Positions 1 through 11,673 of a stretch of DNA of 64,000 bases are shown here, piece by piece. Position 1 is the first letter of the stretch. The number at the start of each line of letters is the position of its first letter. The position numbers were made by a program, and so were the translations under genes. The notes beneath the pieces were generated by a model. The model made no database searches and was not told the origin of the DNA. It saw nothing but the letters and a program-made list of their open reading frames with translations. The stretch comes from Pogostemon cablin (taxonomy: Eukaryota > Streptophyta > Magnoliopsida > Lamiales > Lamiaceae): the NCBI GenBank assembly GCA_023678885.1, contig CM042966.1, positions 29,030,028-29,094,027 on the forward strand, in the 5' to 3' direction.

Positions 1-418
1 TTATTCAAATCATTTGATCTATTTCATTTTGTTTTCCTGGTGACAGAGAATTGAATTGGTTCTTACTTAATTAAGTGGTCTATATTATTATTTAGTCTAG
101 TCTACTAAAATTTCTCTCATAAATGATTGATTTGTGTTGGTGTCCCTAAAAAAATAAATGTCAATGATAAAGAGTTTTGCAGAATTGTCTTTTCTTTTGT
201 GTTACACACACCTTCTTCTTCATATTATACGCATTTGAATTAGTTTTGAAATTGCTTGGTCATGTGATCCAGCATGCATACAAACCAACTTCCATTGCTG
301 AAAAAGTTGAACAAGATAATATGTAATTATTTTGATGCTGTGTTACTTATAATTACCATCACTAAAACACATTTAACCACTTGATGTAGTAGTTTTCTTC
401 TACTTTTTGACTGTATAG

Positions 419-641
419 GAGATTAGAACCGAGGTCAAGAACATTGTTTAGCTGGAACCCTCCAAGAATCACCAGGTCTAAGGTAATTAAAACACACACA
501 CACACAAACACTAGTAAATGAATCATATATATTTTCTGAAGCATTTATTTTATACAGGTTTTTGGGTGGAAAATTAAGGCAAGGAAACCTCAAACTGTTT
601 TGAAATTTGTGTCTTGTGGGAGATGTCATTCCACTATGTAA
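419..641 (+). CDS. candidate last two exons of an unidentified gene entering from the left
   Basis: Two short open segments fit plant splice rules. Exon A runs 419-482 after a TATAG acceptor and ends at a GTAATT donor. Exon B runs 558-641 after a TACAG acceptor and ends in TAA. Joined in phase they encode a basic tail starting RLEPRSRTLFSW and ending with KFVSCGRCHSTM, a terminal C-x2-C-H cluster that could bind metal. The intron holds an AC microsatellite near 490-506. I do not recognise the family, and the upstream exons lie outside the window or cannot be seen. The support is the paired splice signals, the shared phase and a non-repetitive, GC-richer sequence. It could also be a pseudogene fragment or chance. 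Confidence 0.35.
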
Positions 642-1225
642 GGTCAACAACAGTTCATTTATATCCAACTCAACCCGTTTATATTTTTCTTTTAGGATAT
701 AGTCAATGTAACACGAAATAATACATCAGCACAACCACATTTCTAGAAGTGTAACATTAGTTTGACCTAAAAGATGAAGAATTCAATTTATGTATTATTA
801 TTTCATGAGGTACCATCCTTCAATTTGCAATTTAAGTTGGTTAGAAAATTCATAAAAAATAAAAATAAAAGTCACTTGATGACAAGTAGTGTGTTATAAG
901 AATTAGTCTAATGTATGAATTAATGGTCCAGATTTTAGAAGGAAGAGGATTTGCCAACAGATGATACGTGGGGGAAATGAAGATATAGCTTTTATTAAGC
1001 TGTTGTTCCATGATTCTCTCGCCTACAGAAACCGACAAGCTAAAACTATTGTTTCATGATTCTTTCGCCTACAGAAACCAACAAGCTAAAGTTTGGATAA
1101 TACTATTTTTCAGAGGATTTATTCCGAAGCCAAAACATCATAGAATCTAGTCTAAATGTTCAACATAATCCCAGTTGAACATCGTTACCCCTAAACAAAA
1201 AGAAAAGATATCAGTCACTCTACTT
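642..1225. other. non-coding stretch with a short tandem duplication
   Basis: There is no supportable gene. A unit of about 48 bp containing ATTCTCTCGCCTACAGAAAC is present twice in tandem (about 1003-1090) with a few substitutions. The rest is AT-rich and may hold the 3' flank of the HMG-box fragment that ends at 1226. Confidence 0.5.
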
Positions 1226-1554
1226 TTCTAGTTGTCATTGTTTTGAGCAGCTTCTTTAGCCAATTTCTTGTTGTATTCTTCCACTTCCTTCTTGTATGCT
1301 TCCATTGCTTCACCAGCTTTCTTGTTCCAAATTTTCTTCTCTTCCTTAGCCATTCCCTACACAATCACAACAAAATTCTTACACTCTTCTAACAAAAATC
1401 AAATACGATTTTACAACTTTTAATACTTTTAGTTATAAATATACCTTCCACTTCAAAAAAATGAGTGTTTATGGTGGAGTTATTGACTCCTGGACGCTCT
1501 TCCACAATGGTCTTCCTTGCCTCCTGAACTTGATCGCAATTTTCAATGTAAAAG
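1226..1554 (-). pseudogene. 3xHMG-box-type protein, broken third HMG box (two exons)
   Basis: On the minus strand, about 1447-1554 followed by 1226-1354 encode the C-terminal half of an HMG box plus a short tail: RKTIVEERPGVNNSTIN, then LKWKG-MAKEEKKIW, then AMEAYKKEVEEYNKKL, ending AAQNNDN and a stop. The segments flank an intron with a GTATAT donor and a TGTGTAG acceptor. The ERPGxNNxT and EAYKKEVEEYNKK blocks resemble the last HMG box of plant 3xHMG-box chromosomal proteins, which bind DNA and mitotic chromosomes. The two halves of exon 1 are out of register by one base at a run of seven T (minus strand, near 1455-1461). Everything upstream of the first half-box is missing, replaced by an Athila-like LTR. 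It is most likely a dead fragment; the family assignment is from remembered motifs. Confidence 0.65.
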
Positions 1555-3118
1555 AGCAAGCATACTCTTGTCGTGTAGGCACTGGCAACCAAATTGAATT
1601 ATCGAACCGGGGGAATTTAGGATTCATGACCTTTAGGTATAGTATCGTGATTAGTTAGAGACGATCAAAAAGGATGATAAGAAAAGTAAAAGAAAATAAA
1701 ATGCAAGGAAAATAAATCTAATTACAACATTTTTGGATGCAATGGTAGTTTCTCAATGCACTCAAACAATCATTAATTGATTCCATTTTTAAACTAATCA
1801 TGGTAAGGGCGATCACTAAATCATACCTACTCTTAAGCTCTTTGCCAAGATGAATAGGATGCAAGTAAAAATGGCTCATTAGATCGTCTCCAATGCTCAC
1901 AATTCCCATAGGTACTTACGGATATTAATATACAAATATAGAGATATTATCACGAAGAATTTTCTCTAGTAGGCATGGACGTTTTCCTAGTGTTTTCTTT
2001 CTAGGTACTATGCTCACATTGGCTTGGTCCCCTTCACTAAATCAATCACAAGTAATCTCGCTAGTGTTCGTTTATGTAGTTCTAAACATAGGAAGGTTTT
2101 GGCCAAACTCCCCCCATATTAATCCTCATGCAATAAATGGAAAAAAACTCACATATGATAATCATGTAAAGCAACTAAGGTGAAAGCAACAACAAGACAT
2201 GTTGATACACAATACACAACCTAATCACTATACACTAATATCAAAGGCATTAATCCAAAATTAAAGCATGCATACATATTCCATAAACAAAACCTAATCA
2301 TAGTCGAAAATTCAATTAAGAAACATAATAATGCATCAATCACCCACCAAACTAAATTAAGATAATAAGTAGGATTAGATTTCACCTAATGAAGTTTTAC
2401 ATCCATGAGGATTATCATTTTCTTGGTGTCCCCACATTCTTGGAAAACAATAAAAATCCTAATCTAAAAAAATATTTAAACTACGGACGGATCCCTCACC
2501 CCGAAAGGGGAAGGGATCTCAACTATGGGATCTTTAGTGAAAAAGCTCTCTTTGAATCTAATGATTCAATTTAATGGAATTTAATTGATGGAGAATTGGT
2601 GTATGGTGGCTTTCATTGAAGAGGGTATTTATAGTAGTAAGGGTGAGAAAAATTTGAGTGAGTTTCCAATGTGAGACAAGTGAGTTCATGTAGTGGTAGT
2701 GAGAGGAATTTGTGGTAAGTAATCAATGTGGGATAATTTAGCTCATGGGACCAAAAATGAGATTTATAGCAAAATTTTCTTTTGCCCGTTCTTACTCGTT
2801 TCAACTCCAAATCGAGCTCCGTTTTCTCCCACATCTTCCTCTTCACTTGTAGAATTCATTTTTTGTCTCAAAATTACTATTTTTCTGCAAAAATAAATAA
2901 AAATACATTTCTCAAACTAATTAAGCAATAAATAGAATTTCCATTAAAATCATACTTAATTATTGAATTTAAGCCAAATAAATCCAATTAAATTCATGCA
3001 ATTTAAGCCCAAATTCTAGGTGAATTTTACGCTGATCACCTCCTTACTACAATATCATAATTCAAACAAGTAAATATACAAAGTTTGGTGATCAACTTAA
3101 TTATCCTTAAATGCTGAC
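1547..3118 (-). mobile_element. Athila/Tat-like solo LTR
   Basis: Read on the minus strand this begins TGTCAGCATTTAAGG (3118) and ends ...GCTCTTTTACA (1547), the TG...CA form of an LTR. A TATA box (CTATAAATACCC) lies near 2625-2636 and a GGTTCGATAATTC motif about 60 bp from the end; the same motif occurs near the end of the solo LTR at 29157-31091. There is no internal retroviral region or second LTR. It abuts the HMG-box fragment at 1554. I see no clean 5-bp duplication at the ends, so the boundaries are tentative. Confidence 0.55.
2490..2518. other. strong hairpin in the LTR transcript leader
   Basis: GATCCCT is paired with AGGGATC and CCCC with GGGG around a GAAA loop. It lies just downstream of the LTR TATA box on the minus strand, so it would fold in the 5' part of a transcript from this LTR. 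No function is claimed. Confidence 0.5.
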
Positions 3119-3930
3119 AGGAATTACATGGTTGAGGAGAAAACAATTAATGGAGAAAACATATACAATTAAAATAAGTCACTATACAAATCATGTCCAT
3201 GTACAATTTAGACCATATCCATATACAATTAATGGAGAAAACATATACAGTAAAGAAAAATCCATCACATCAAACGCACAATGCTACCAAGATGCCATCA
3301 CGCCTACAATTCAGACCATACCTACATACACTTAACAGAGAAAACATATACAATTAAAATAATCCACCATACAAATAATGACCATGTACAATTCATACCA
3401 TACGTATATACAATTAACGGAGAAAATATATACAGTAAAGAAAAATCCATAACATCTAATGCACAATGCTACCAAGATGAACATCATGACCACATACAAT
3501 TCAGAACATACCTATATACAGTTAACAGAGAAAACATATACAATTAAAATAATTTACCATACAAATCATGACCATGTACAAATCAGACCATACCTATGTA
3601 CAATTAACAGAGAAAACATATACAATTAACAGAGAAACATATGTAGTAAAGAAAAATTTATCACATCGAATGCAAAATGCTACAAAGATGCCTATCATGA
3701 CCACATACAATTCAGAACATAGCTATATACAGTTAACGGAGAAAATACAATTAAAATAATTCACCATACAAATCATTATCATGCACAATTCTAACCATTC
3801 CTGTGTACAATTAACAGAGAAAACATATACAATTAAAGTAACCCAACATACAAATCATAACCATGTACAATTCAGACCATACTTTCATACAATTAACAGA
3901 TAAAACATATACAACTAGATACACATAAAC
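3119..3930. repeat. degenerate tandem array, unit about 185 bp
   Basis: Units recur with starts near 3218, 3405 and 3590. Each carries TACAATTAACAGAGAAAAC, then CAGTAAAGAAAAATCCAT, then an ACAATGCTACCAAGATG segment, then ATGACCA-GTACAATTC. Shorter sub-units containing ATATACAATTAA also repeat inside. Open frames here are by-products of the repeat. The same TATACAATT vocabulary occurs in the MITE at 4541-4838, so the array may belong to a larger old element. Confidence 0.65.
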
Positions 3931-4129
3931 CAATACTTATTGTACGCAACATTAAACAACAAATTGGATTGAAAATGAGACCACAATAAACTAAAGCAAA
4001 AATATATTCAATTGGAGAAGAATGAATCATAGATTAGAAGAAAAAATCTAAAAAAATTATTTGAAATCAAAAACTACAATTGGAGATAAGATTAACTTTA
4101 CCTATTTTTGGAATAAACTTTAACCCCTG

Positions 4130-4450
4130 CAAAATCAGCAGAACACAAACGGTGGTGAAATCGTCAGATGACGGCGGTGGAATCTGGCAGCTAACTCAAC
4201 AGAACACAACGACGAAATCCTAGCGGTGAAATCAGCAGAACACGGAGGTGGAATCCTGGTGGCGAAATTATCAGAACACGGCGGCGGCACAATAAAATCA
4301 TAAGGACAGCAGTGGCGCGACTTTAAAATCGTGTGGACTAAGAATCGTTGAAACCTGGCGGCAAAATTGGCGGTGTACTGAGAATCGCCGTGGTGCGAGA
4401 GAATTGCCATGGTGGGAGAGTATCGGGGGAATGGGTTGATCGTAGTAATG
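4130..4450 (-). repeat. GC-rich patch encoding a 12-residue repeat on the minus strand
   Basis: This patch stands out in GC content from its surroundings. A 117-residue minus-strand frame (4135-4488) contains three tandem 12-residue units: PPPCSDNFATRI, PPPCSADFTARI and SSLCSVELAARF, encoded by about 36-bp DNA repeats. There is no start context, splice signal or family match I can recognise. It may be a coding relic of a transposon or a simple repeat that happens to be open. Confidence 0.4.
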
Positions 4451-4540
4451 AATTTTTTGGGCTTAGTATCAGGTTTTATATGACCCATTTAAAAATGGGT
4501 CAACCCAATGCACAATTAAAAAACATGAAGGTAATTTATA

Positions 4541-4838
4541 GTGTGCACTCGGGTGCACCTAAAGTTAGGGTGCACCCATATACAAATATAAACAAAAACA
4601 TATATAATTAAGAGTAAAAATGTATACAATTTAATTGTTAATTTTTTTAATGAAAATTTGTATATAATATTCAATAAAAAGTTATACACATATGGATGTT
4701 AGTTTTTTTTAATGAAAACTTAATGTGAAAAAAAATATACAATTATTACAAAACACGTATACAAAATAGAATAATATACATACAAAATAGAATAAAAAGA
4801 TATACACATATGGGTGCACCTTGCACCCGGGTGCACCC
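4541..4838. mobile_element. MITE with GGTGCACC-type inverted termini, copy 1
   Basis: The left end GTGTGCACTCGGGTGCACC and the right end TTGCACCCGGGTGCACCC are imperfect inverted repeats. The core is AT-rich with TATACAATT and ACACATATGG motifs. The same sequence, split by a retrotransposon, recurs at 18983-19239 plus 24965-25060, showing it is a dispersed family. There is no coding capacity. Confidence 0.7.
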
Positions 4839-5021
4839 AATATACACTCAAACATGAAACTAGTTGCACCCAATATATACTCATTATATTTTAATAAATA
4901 AAAAAATTTATAATATATATCTTAAGCCTTTAAATATAATAGTCCTTAATTAACGTGTGCAAACAATATTTAAAATATTATATGTTTCTATCTTTAACTC
5001 AATGCACATTAAAATACAATA

Positions 5022-5253
5022 CTCCATTCATCTCATCATAATAATTACATTTTCTAAGAGTTATATTTCTTTTTTAATTAGATATATATAACTCACACAA
5101 TCTTCGTGGGATTCATGGGATTCACATAATACTAATACACGTAACCACTATACATTAAAATATTATATATTTCCATTACTATCAATTAAAAAAACTATAT
5201 TCTTTAATCTATATACAAATATTAAATATAACTCTATTAAATAGACGGAGGAG
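5022..5253. mobile_element. Stowaway-like MITE
   Basis: The left end CTCCATTCATC and the right end GACGGAGGAG form the usual Stowaway inverted termini. TA dinucleotides flank both ends (5020-5021 and 5254-5255). The interior is AT-rich and non-coding. Confidence 0.65.
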
Positions 5254-6310
5254 TATTTGTACAAACAACATAACAATGTTACAAGTGGTGAGTATATAAA
5301 GGTTATAATGAATTTTGATATTTCATGCCTTCTCTAATTCCAAATCTCCATAATTTGATTGAATGAGTGTAAGTGCAAACTATTTCACGTAAATTCCTTT
5401 TATTGAAAAAATTTATAAAAATAATTATATTTTTTAATATTATAAATTCTTTAAAAAAATCTAAGAATATTATACGACATAACCATTAAAATTTACAAAG
5501 TGTGCCGTTTGTTTGCCAATTTGATTTAGTTAATACAAACTATTCATTATATCATTTATTTCTAAATATTTATAATATATATTTTCTTAAATTTAAACAT
5601 TTAACATTTGATTATGTAGTTATTTTCTTAATTATTTTCATTGATATTAATATTAGTTATCAATATTATTAATATTTTTTACATTTATGTAATAAAAATA
5701 AAATTAATTTATTTATAGTTAATACATAATTGCTAATAGAATTTAAATATATATAAAAAATTTAAAAAAATACTTATTACTTAAGATTTGATAAACTGAA
5801 AAAGTATGTCACTCAGTTTTACATGAATTGTTTCTTTTAAAATTTATATTTTGTATATGAAAAGTAGAATAGATTAATTTAGTTTTAAAATTTCATAAAG
5901 ATTATAGAAGTGAAATGTTTTTTATTTTTTATTCAAAGCAAAAAAACAATTATTAGAATTTAGTTATAGATAATAATAGTAGTATTTAATAAATAAAGTC
6001 TGTATTTCTCTTAATTTTTCTTTATAATTTATTTTTTTAATTAAAAATAAAACAGACCATTTTTAAAATTTTGATAAAGACCTTAAGGATTCTTAAGAAA
6101 CTCGTACTACATGATATTCTAGTTATAAAGAATTATAGTATATTTTTGATATATGAAGACTGAAAAAAATTAGTACATTATTGTGCACATTTTTCTTTTA
6201 CTTTCGGCTCAGCCATTCCACACGTTTTGTTCAACGCACCATACCATTTGGGTTGAATCTACACAAAATATCAGAACCGACAGATAGATATCCACCACAA
6301 ATCCTTACCT
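5254..6310. other. AT-rich upstream region of the VQ gene
   Basis: Very AT-rich, with no gene or clear repeat structure. The last 120 bp become GC-richer (around 6200-6310) and probably hold the promoter and 5' leader of the plus-strand VQ gene. No unambiguous TATA box can be chosen among the many AT runs. Confidence 0.5.
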
Positions 6311-7042
6311 ATGAACCCTTCAATTCCCGAGTACTTCTCCGGCAGGGGTGACGGCAACACTAATCGACCCTCGCCGAGGAGAGAATTGCAGGGTCCACGT
6401 CCCGCTGCCCTCAAAGTCAACAAAGATTCACACAAAATCAGAAAGCCACCTGTTGCACCGCAACCCTATCCTCAATCATTACCAGAAACCAAGCATCAGT
6501 CGGTAGAAGACCGTCAGCCCATAATAATCTATGCAGTTTCGCCCAAAGTCATACACACAACTGCTAGTGACTTTATGAATCTGGTACAACGCCTCACCGG
6601 AAACACAAGTGATACTGCCTCTTCCTCAGCTTACGGCGAATCAAGCATAGAACACCTCTCTCCTGCGGCTAGATTGGCTAGTATAGAGAAAACAAGTCTC
6701 ACTAGTCCAAAGGACAAAGAAATTACTAGTTTTGTTGATAATAACTATAAGGAGAGCACGCTATTTATGGGGGATTTTATTGGAGATACAGATGTGGAGC
6801 TGGGAAGGGTTCCCGGAATATTATCACCGGCGCCGACCAGCTTGCCTCAAATATCATCAGGATTCTTCTCGCCAGCGAGCTTGCCTCAAATATCTCCAGG
6901 ATTTTTCTCACCAACGGTGGATCCATTTATGATGGGTTACAACATGTTCATTCAGAGTCCATCGGCGTTGTTCTCAGCTCCGATCGCTTCGCCCTCACCG
7001 TCGTCGTCTTATGGTCTATTCAACCCATTCTTTGACTTTTGA
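6311..7042 (+). CDS. MKS1: VQ-motif protein, MKS1-like
   Basis: This single-exon 243-residue protein has two hallmarks. The basic block ELQGPRPAALKV-NKDSHKIRKPP (about residues 25-47) is the conserved N-terminal region of MKS1/VQ21-type proteins. The VQ motif FMNLVQRLTG (88-97) fits FxxxVQxLTG. VQ proteins are nuclear cofactors that bind WRKY transcription factors; Arabidopsis MKS1 is a substrate of the MAP kinase MPK4 and links it to WRKY33 in defence. Several SP/TP sites (SPRR, LSPAA, TSPK, FSPA, FSPT) are candidate MAPK targets, which is inference. Residues 177-201 contain a tandem duplication of SLPQIS-GFFSP. The absence of introns is usual for VQ genes. The start has a good N-terminal match (IPEYFSG) and no upstream in-frame alternative was needed. 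It could be another MKS1-clade VQ paralogue. Confidence 0.9.
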   Translation: MNPSIPEYFSGRGDGNTNRPSPRRELQGPRPAALKVNKDSHKIRKPPVAPQPYPQSLPETKHQSVEDRQPIIIYAVSPKVIHTTASDFMNLVQRLTGNTSDTASSSAYGESSIEHLSPAARLASIEKTSLTSPKDKEITSFVDNNYKESTLFMGDFIGDTDVELGRVPGILSPAPTSLPQISSGFFSPASLPQISPGFFSPTVDPFMMGYNMFIQSPSALFSAPIASPSPSSSYGLFNPFFDF

Positions 7043-8298
7043 TAAATAATTTTTTTTCTTTTTTCTATTTCTAATTTACGATTAAAAAAAGATTTTCTCT
7101 AGCCAATCCTACTCGCTTATTGTTAATTAGTCCCTTCCAGTTTATTTTTTTTTAAAATTATTATTCTGCACTTAAATCTATACTTTACAAATTTCTTAAA
7201 AATTTAGTAAAATAGTAGTACGAGTTTTATCCTTTTTAAATGCACATAATGTTAATAAGTCCCTTCATATAGTAGGACTTATTTAATATTTATATTTGAT
7301 AATTTTAAAATTTGTGTAAAACTTTAAATGTTCAAATGGAGTATAGTGGAATAAAAGGAATACAAAAATATTCAACCTAGAATTGGCTTTTCTCCCTCCC
7401 TATTTTTAATTTAAAAACATGTCTCAAATGAAATTAAGGGAGTTAAAGATGTTCAACCTAGCTAATAATTTTATTCTCTCTCTCCCTATTTTTATTTTAA
7501 AAATATGTTCTTATTTTTTTAGTGAATTATAGCAATGAATGAGGTAATGTAAATTATATGAGTATGTGATAAAATTCGAATTTAAATCAGAAAAAGTTAC
7601 TTTTTTTTTTTAACAAAAAAAGGAAATTTCATACGTTAGTTAATACTATTATAACTACTTTAATACAAATGCAATTTAAAATTCAAAAGTAAAAAAAGAG
7701 TATTTTTGTTGTGACTTGGTATACATTTTGTAAAATGAGAAAAGAATAATACCCACCATCAACGTGCATGCTCAACAAAACAATATTTAGGGTGACAAAA
7801 TACATAACCATGGAGTTATTATCTTGTAAATTCGGATTGACCCGTTAAATAGAGAACATAACAAGGTTACTATAAAAATATGGGTAAAATAATATTTACA
7901 TTGAATTGTCTAAATTAAACTTAAACGAATCAACAATAAAAACTTTGAACTTTGAGGAGAATGTAATAAATTAGGATAAATAATACTAAATCCTAAACTA
8001 CAAGAATTAAATAGATGGTAAGAGTACATCAGAAAATACACACACCTTATCACTATTATAGTAGCACATTCATATAGGAATTTCGCAGTCTCTTAAAAAT
8101 TATTATGCATACACACCACAAAGGATTTTCATATGAAGCAGTGGGCACGGATGGTTTTAACTGTCCGCAAAATTAAGCTGTGATGTGGTTGTAGTTTGTT
8201 CCAAAAATATTCCAGATACAACTCTTAGATGAAGTATGTAGAGAAGAAGATAGAAAGACAATTAGAAAAGAGCAAAAAGCTGAAGATTCCAATATGAA
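7043..8298. other. intergenic, AT-rich
   Basis: This is the downstream flank of the VQ gene and the 3' flank of the minus-strand TIM13 gene. No gene-like segment, inverted terminal repeat or long tandem array is visible. Poly-A and poly-T runs are frequent. Confidence 0.5.
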
Positions 8299-10560
8299 TC
8301 AACGCTGGCTAAATAAGGTTTTGCCAATGATTCCAGTGGCCTCTATGTAACGATCAATGCACCTCGAGATGCAGCTGCTTTCACTACCACTCAGACTACT
8401 CCCGGGTTTTGTGACACACTTCTCAAAGCACTTTCCTTGAACAGTCTGCACGGCGATTAAAACATTCAAGTATTATACAAGGAATATGATACTAAATGCA
8501 CATCAATTTTAGCCTTTACATGAAGGACTAATCCTTAAAAAGAGCATCATTTATATTTGCCTTATCATAAATGACTAATCCTCAAAATTTCTAAATTCTA
8601 CAATTCCTCTTCATCTTTGATGTATAGTACAAAATCAAAATGCTAATGTATAATTTCAAGTTAAAAATAGAACAAAGAAAACAAAAATCAAATAAATAGA
8701 ATCAATTTAAAGAGTTGATATTAACAGAAAAACATGGGTGTAGACAGCTTCTCATCCTCATATCAATAAACAACTCCATATTAGCCTAGAACAATCACAT
8801 ATTGATCTCATATATATCTTTCCAAGCAAGCAATCAATACTGATTACACCAATAATATTCCAGTACATCTTAAAGATGCAACCAGATTCACTCAAAGTTT
8901 GGTCATGATAATGTTAGAGATTTATCTGATTGGTGTGACCAAAGTGGAGGCATGGAGCAAAAAGACAAAATATGCAACCAAAGCTTCCAAAAGTCCAGCC
9001 CTTTAATGAGGCTGGGACTGAACTCAGTAGTCTCCATTTCAAACAAATTCTTGTACAACAGTCAATATATGTCAAACAATAGCCATAAAAATATAATCAA
9101 GCAAATTCAAAAGTATTATTCCAGCACTAATGAAGTTAGGATAAAGGAATATTCAATCGTTAAAAAATATGAGAAAAGTCATTATTTCTCTGTGCTAATT
9201 AAATAAAGCTCAAATAGTGCTGAGCCTCACGCTAACTTTATCATCCAACAAGCCAAGCCTAAACCATTGAAGAAATTGGTCTATGAATGACAAATAAAAT
9301 CCTTACGACAGTTAACATTCTACCTCTTTATTACACCATTCCAAATGGTAGAGCAATATTTACAGAGCTTTGTTAACAGCATTACCAGAGAATGGAAGTA
9401 TTTTCAATTCTCCTAGTCCAAAGAATTTGCAGCAAATGATTGAAAATGATTGGTAGCGAGCCAGTTTAAGTAAGATCACAAGGAGACATTTGTTTTCCAG
9501 TGCATCTCTTAACTAATAAACTGGAATTAGTCTGCTCTGAAAGATTGAAACATTAAGTTACTGCTGATAATTGAGTCAAGTACCCTTCTGCCTAGGTCTC
9601 AGTGCATTCTTGTGCAATAAAGGACAACAAACAGGTTACCCTTAAAGTCTGAAAAATAAAATCTAGTTTTGGAAAAATCACTATAATATGATTGCCTTCC
9701 AGACTTCCGGTCAAGCGCTGAACTTTCTCAGTCCATAGTCCACTATGGACTTGATCAGTTGGTGGCTCCTTAATTTAGTTTTAAATGAGAAATCTAATAT
9801 AATGGCAAGACCTAATTTACTCACCATAATTGATAATCCTGGAAACTATCACATTATACAAAGATTTTGAGTCAAATTTATGAAAGAAGGAGATTTAAAC
9901 TGTGAAAATTCACTTAGTCTCAACCTATCAAGGAAAGCAACTGGGCACCCAAACTTTCAGAGAATAAGATCTGCAAAAAAGACAGAAAAGAAGAGAAAAC
10001 AAGCAAGCAAGCATTCCTTAATTCTTATTTGATATTTGAAAGATATCATTAAGGACAATATCACGCAAACTCAGAAAAATCAACCAAAAATTCTGGAAAA
10101 AAATATGTTTATGGAAGTCTTCCAACGCATAACTAGTATCTTAATAATAATAAGCTTGAAAAATAAAATTAAACACCGATTACCTTGATCTTCTTATAAG
10201 GGTAGAACTTGCTTTAGTTACATAAGATAAAAGTACTACTTTTTTTTTTTGCTTTCACACTATAATTCACTTCACTAATAACCCAAATAAAATAGATGAA
10301 AGCCAATTAGCCAACAGCTACAACAGATTTGTGGAAAATTTCTTAGTTCCCTCAAAGTTCATGCAAAGTTATCGAACGATACAGAAAATTAGGGTAATTC
10401 TGAGATATAATAGCAGATGAAATACATTATCTTCATTAAAATATACCTCGAAAAATTCTTCAGCGTAAACCTGAGCAAGCTGCAACTTAAGCTGATCCAT
10501 GATTTCCTCCGACGAGAATTTGGAAGATGGTCCACTAGATGGCGACGAGAATGAGTCCAT
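8299..10560 (-). CDS. TIM13: mitochondrial import inner membrane translocase subunit Tim13
   Basis: Two exons on the minus strand, 10447-10560 (38 codons) and 8299-8445 (48 codons plus TGA), join in phase 0 to give 86 residues, the normal size of a small Tim chaperone. The 2.0-kb intron has a GTATAT donor and a GCAG acceptor. The protein shows the twin CX3C signature (CFEKC and CISRC, residues 44-48 and 63-67) with the family block VTKPGSSLSGSESSC between them and YAEEFFE before. Tim13 pairs with Tim8 in a hexameric chaperone of the intermembrane space that escorts hydrophobic precursors to TIM22 or SAM; the cysteines form intramolecular disulphides through the Mia40 pathway. There is no cleavable presequence, as expected. 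The start is at MDSFSSPS. The gene appears intact. Confidence 0.93.
8446..10446 (-). other. 2.0-kb intron of TIM13
   Basis: This stretch is without genes. It holds a small perfect inverted repeat (AGTCCATAG / CTATGGACT, 9730-9751) and otherwise moderately AT-rich unique sequence. It is less AT-rich than the flanking intergenic DNA, as is usual for transcribed introns. An 84-residue frame at 8952-9206 has no recognisable features. Confidence 0.7.
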
Positions 10561-11396
10561 CTCGAATTAAATTTCTCTGCAGTATGTTTGTTTCTTTCGC
10601 TCTGGACTCTCTATAAACCCTAACTCGTATACAGAGGCGCTGCTGCTGTAACTTAAACCCCTTCTCGATACTTAATTTCCCCATCTCCCTTTAGCCCACC
10701 GCTATTTTGTATTTCCATTTTTACCCCTTAGTGTGAAATTGAATTACCCTCAAATTAAATAAATTAATATTTTTTTATTATTATTTTATTCTAATTAACA
10801 TACATTTTTTTATTATTATTAAAATTTGAAAACAATTATCTTTTGGAATATATCATTATTGAAAAGAGTTTATTAATCTGTCATTCAATTATGTGGCTAA
10901 AATTTGCGTGTCCTGTGACCGGTGCTCCCAAATTCCGCATTTTTTATAAGTATATTTTTTAATATTAAATGGTAGTATATTCTTTAAGTATATTTTTTAG
11001 CATAAGGATGTACATCATTTATTTCCTGAAATAAAATTTTAATTTTAATTAAATATTTATACTATTCATAATTTAGCACATTTTTTCAATAAAAGAAATT
11101 ATACCTTTATTAATTAAAATGTATATATTTCATAAAAAATATTGTACCTTTACACATCTTGTAAAGCCGAACACAAGAGGCAAACTCTTATTATATTCAA
11201 CTCTTCATCCTATATATTTCAACATGTAATTAGTCATGCATTAAGTCGGATTTAGAGAGAAATGTTTCATTAATTGAGATGTTGACTCTAATTAATACTC
11301 TTGTAAAGACAAAAACACAATATTATAATTAAAATTACATTTATAATTTATAAATGTAAATAAAGATTAGTGGGTAGTTATTTATTTTAAAATTTT
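10561..11396. other. upstream region of TIM13
   Basis: The first 150 bp (about 10561-10700) are GC-richer and probably contain the TIM13 5' leader and promoter on the minus strand. Beyond that is AT-rich intergenic DNA with no gene seen. Confidence 0.5.
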
Positions 11397-11398
11397 AC

Positions 11399-11673
11399 TC
11401 CATCCGTCCGCTTCAAAGGTATTCATTTCACTATTATTAGCGTCCGCTTCAAAGGTATTCATTTCACTATTATTAGCGTCCGCTTTAAAGATATCAATTT
11501 CCTCTATTTAGTAAAAAAAGTACACACTATGACTCACCACTTCCCTCTAATACTACTACCCATTTTATCTATAATAATAATACTCATTAATTCACGTGCA
11601 AAAAATAAATAAAGACCTTAAAACTGTCCACGTGCAAAAAGCAAACAGTTACCTTTGAAGCGGATGAAGGGAA
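11399..11673. mobile_element. Stowaway-like MITE with expanded left end
   Basis: The termini CTCCATCCGTCCGCTTCAAA and (reverse complement of the right end) TTCCCTTCATCCGCTTCAAA are inverted, flanked by TA at 11397-11398 and 11674-11675. The segment GCGTCCGCTTCAAAGGTATT plus its downstream bases is repeated in tandem about three times at the left end only (11406-11490, period about 38 bp). Confidence 0.75.
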
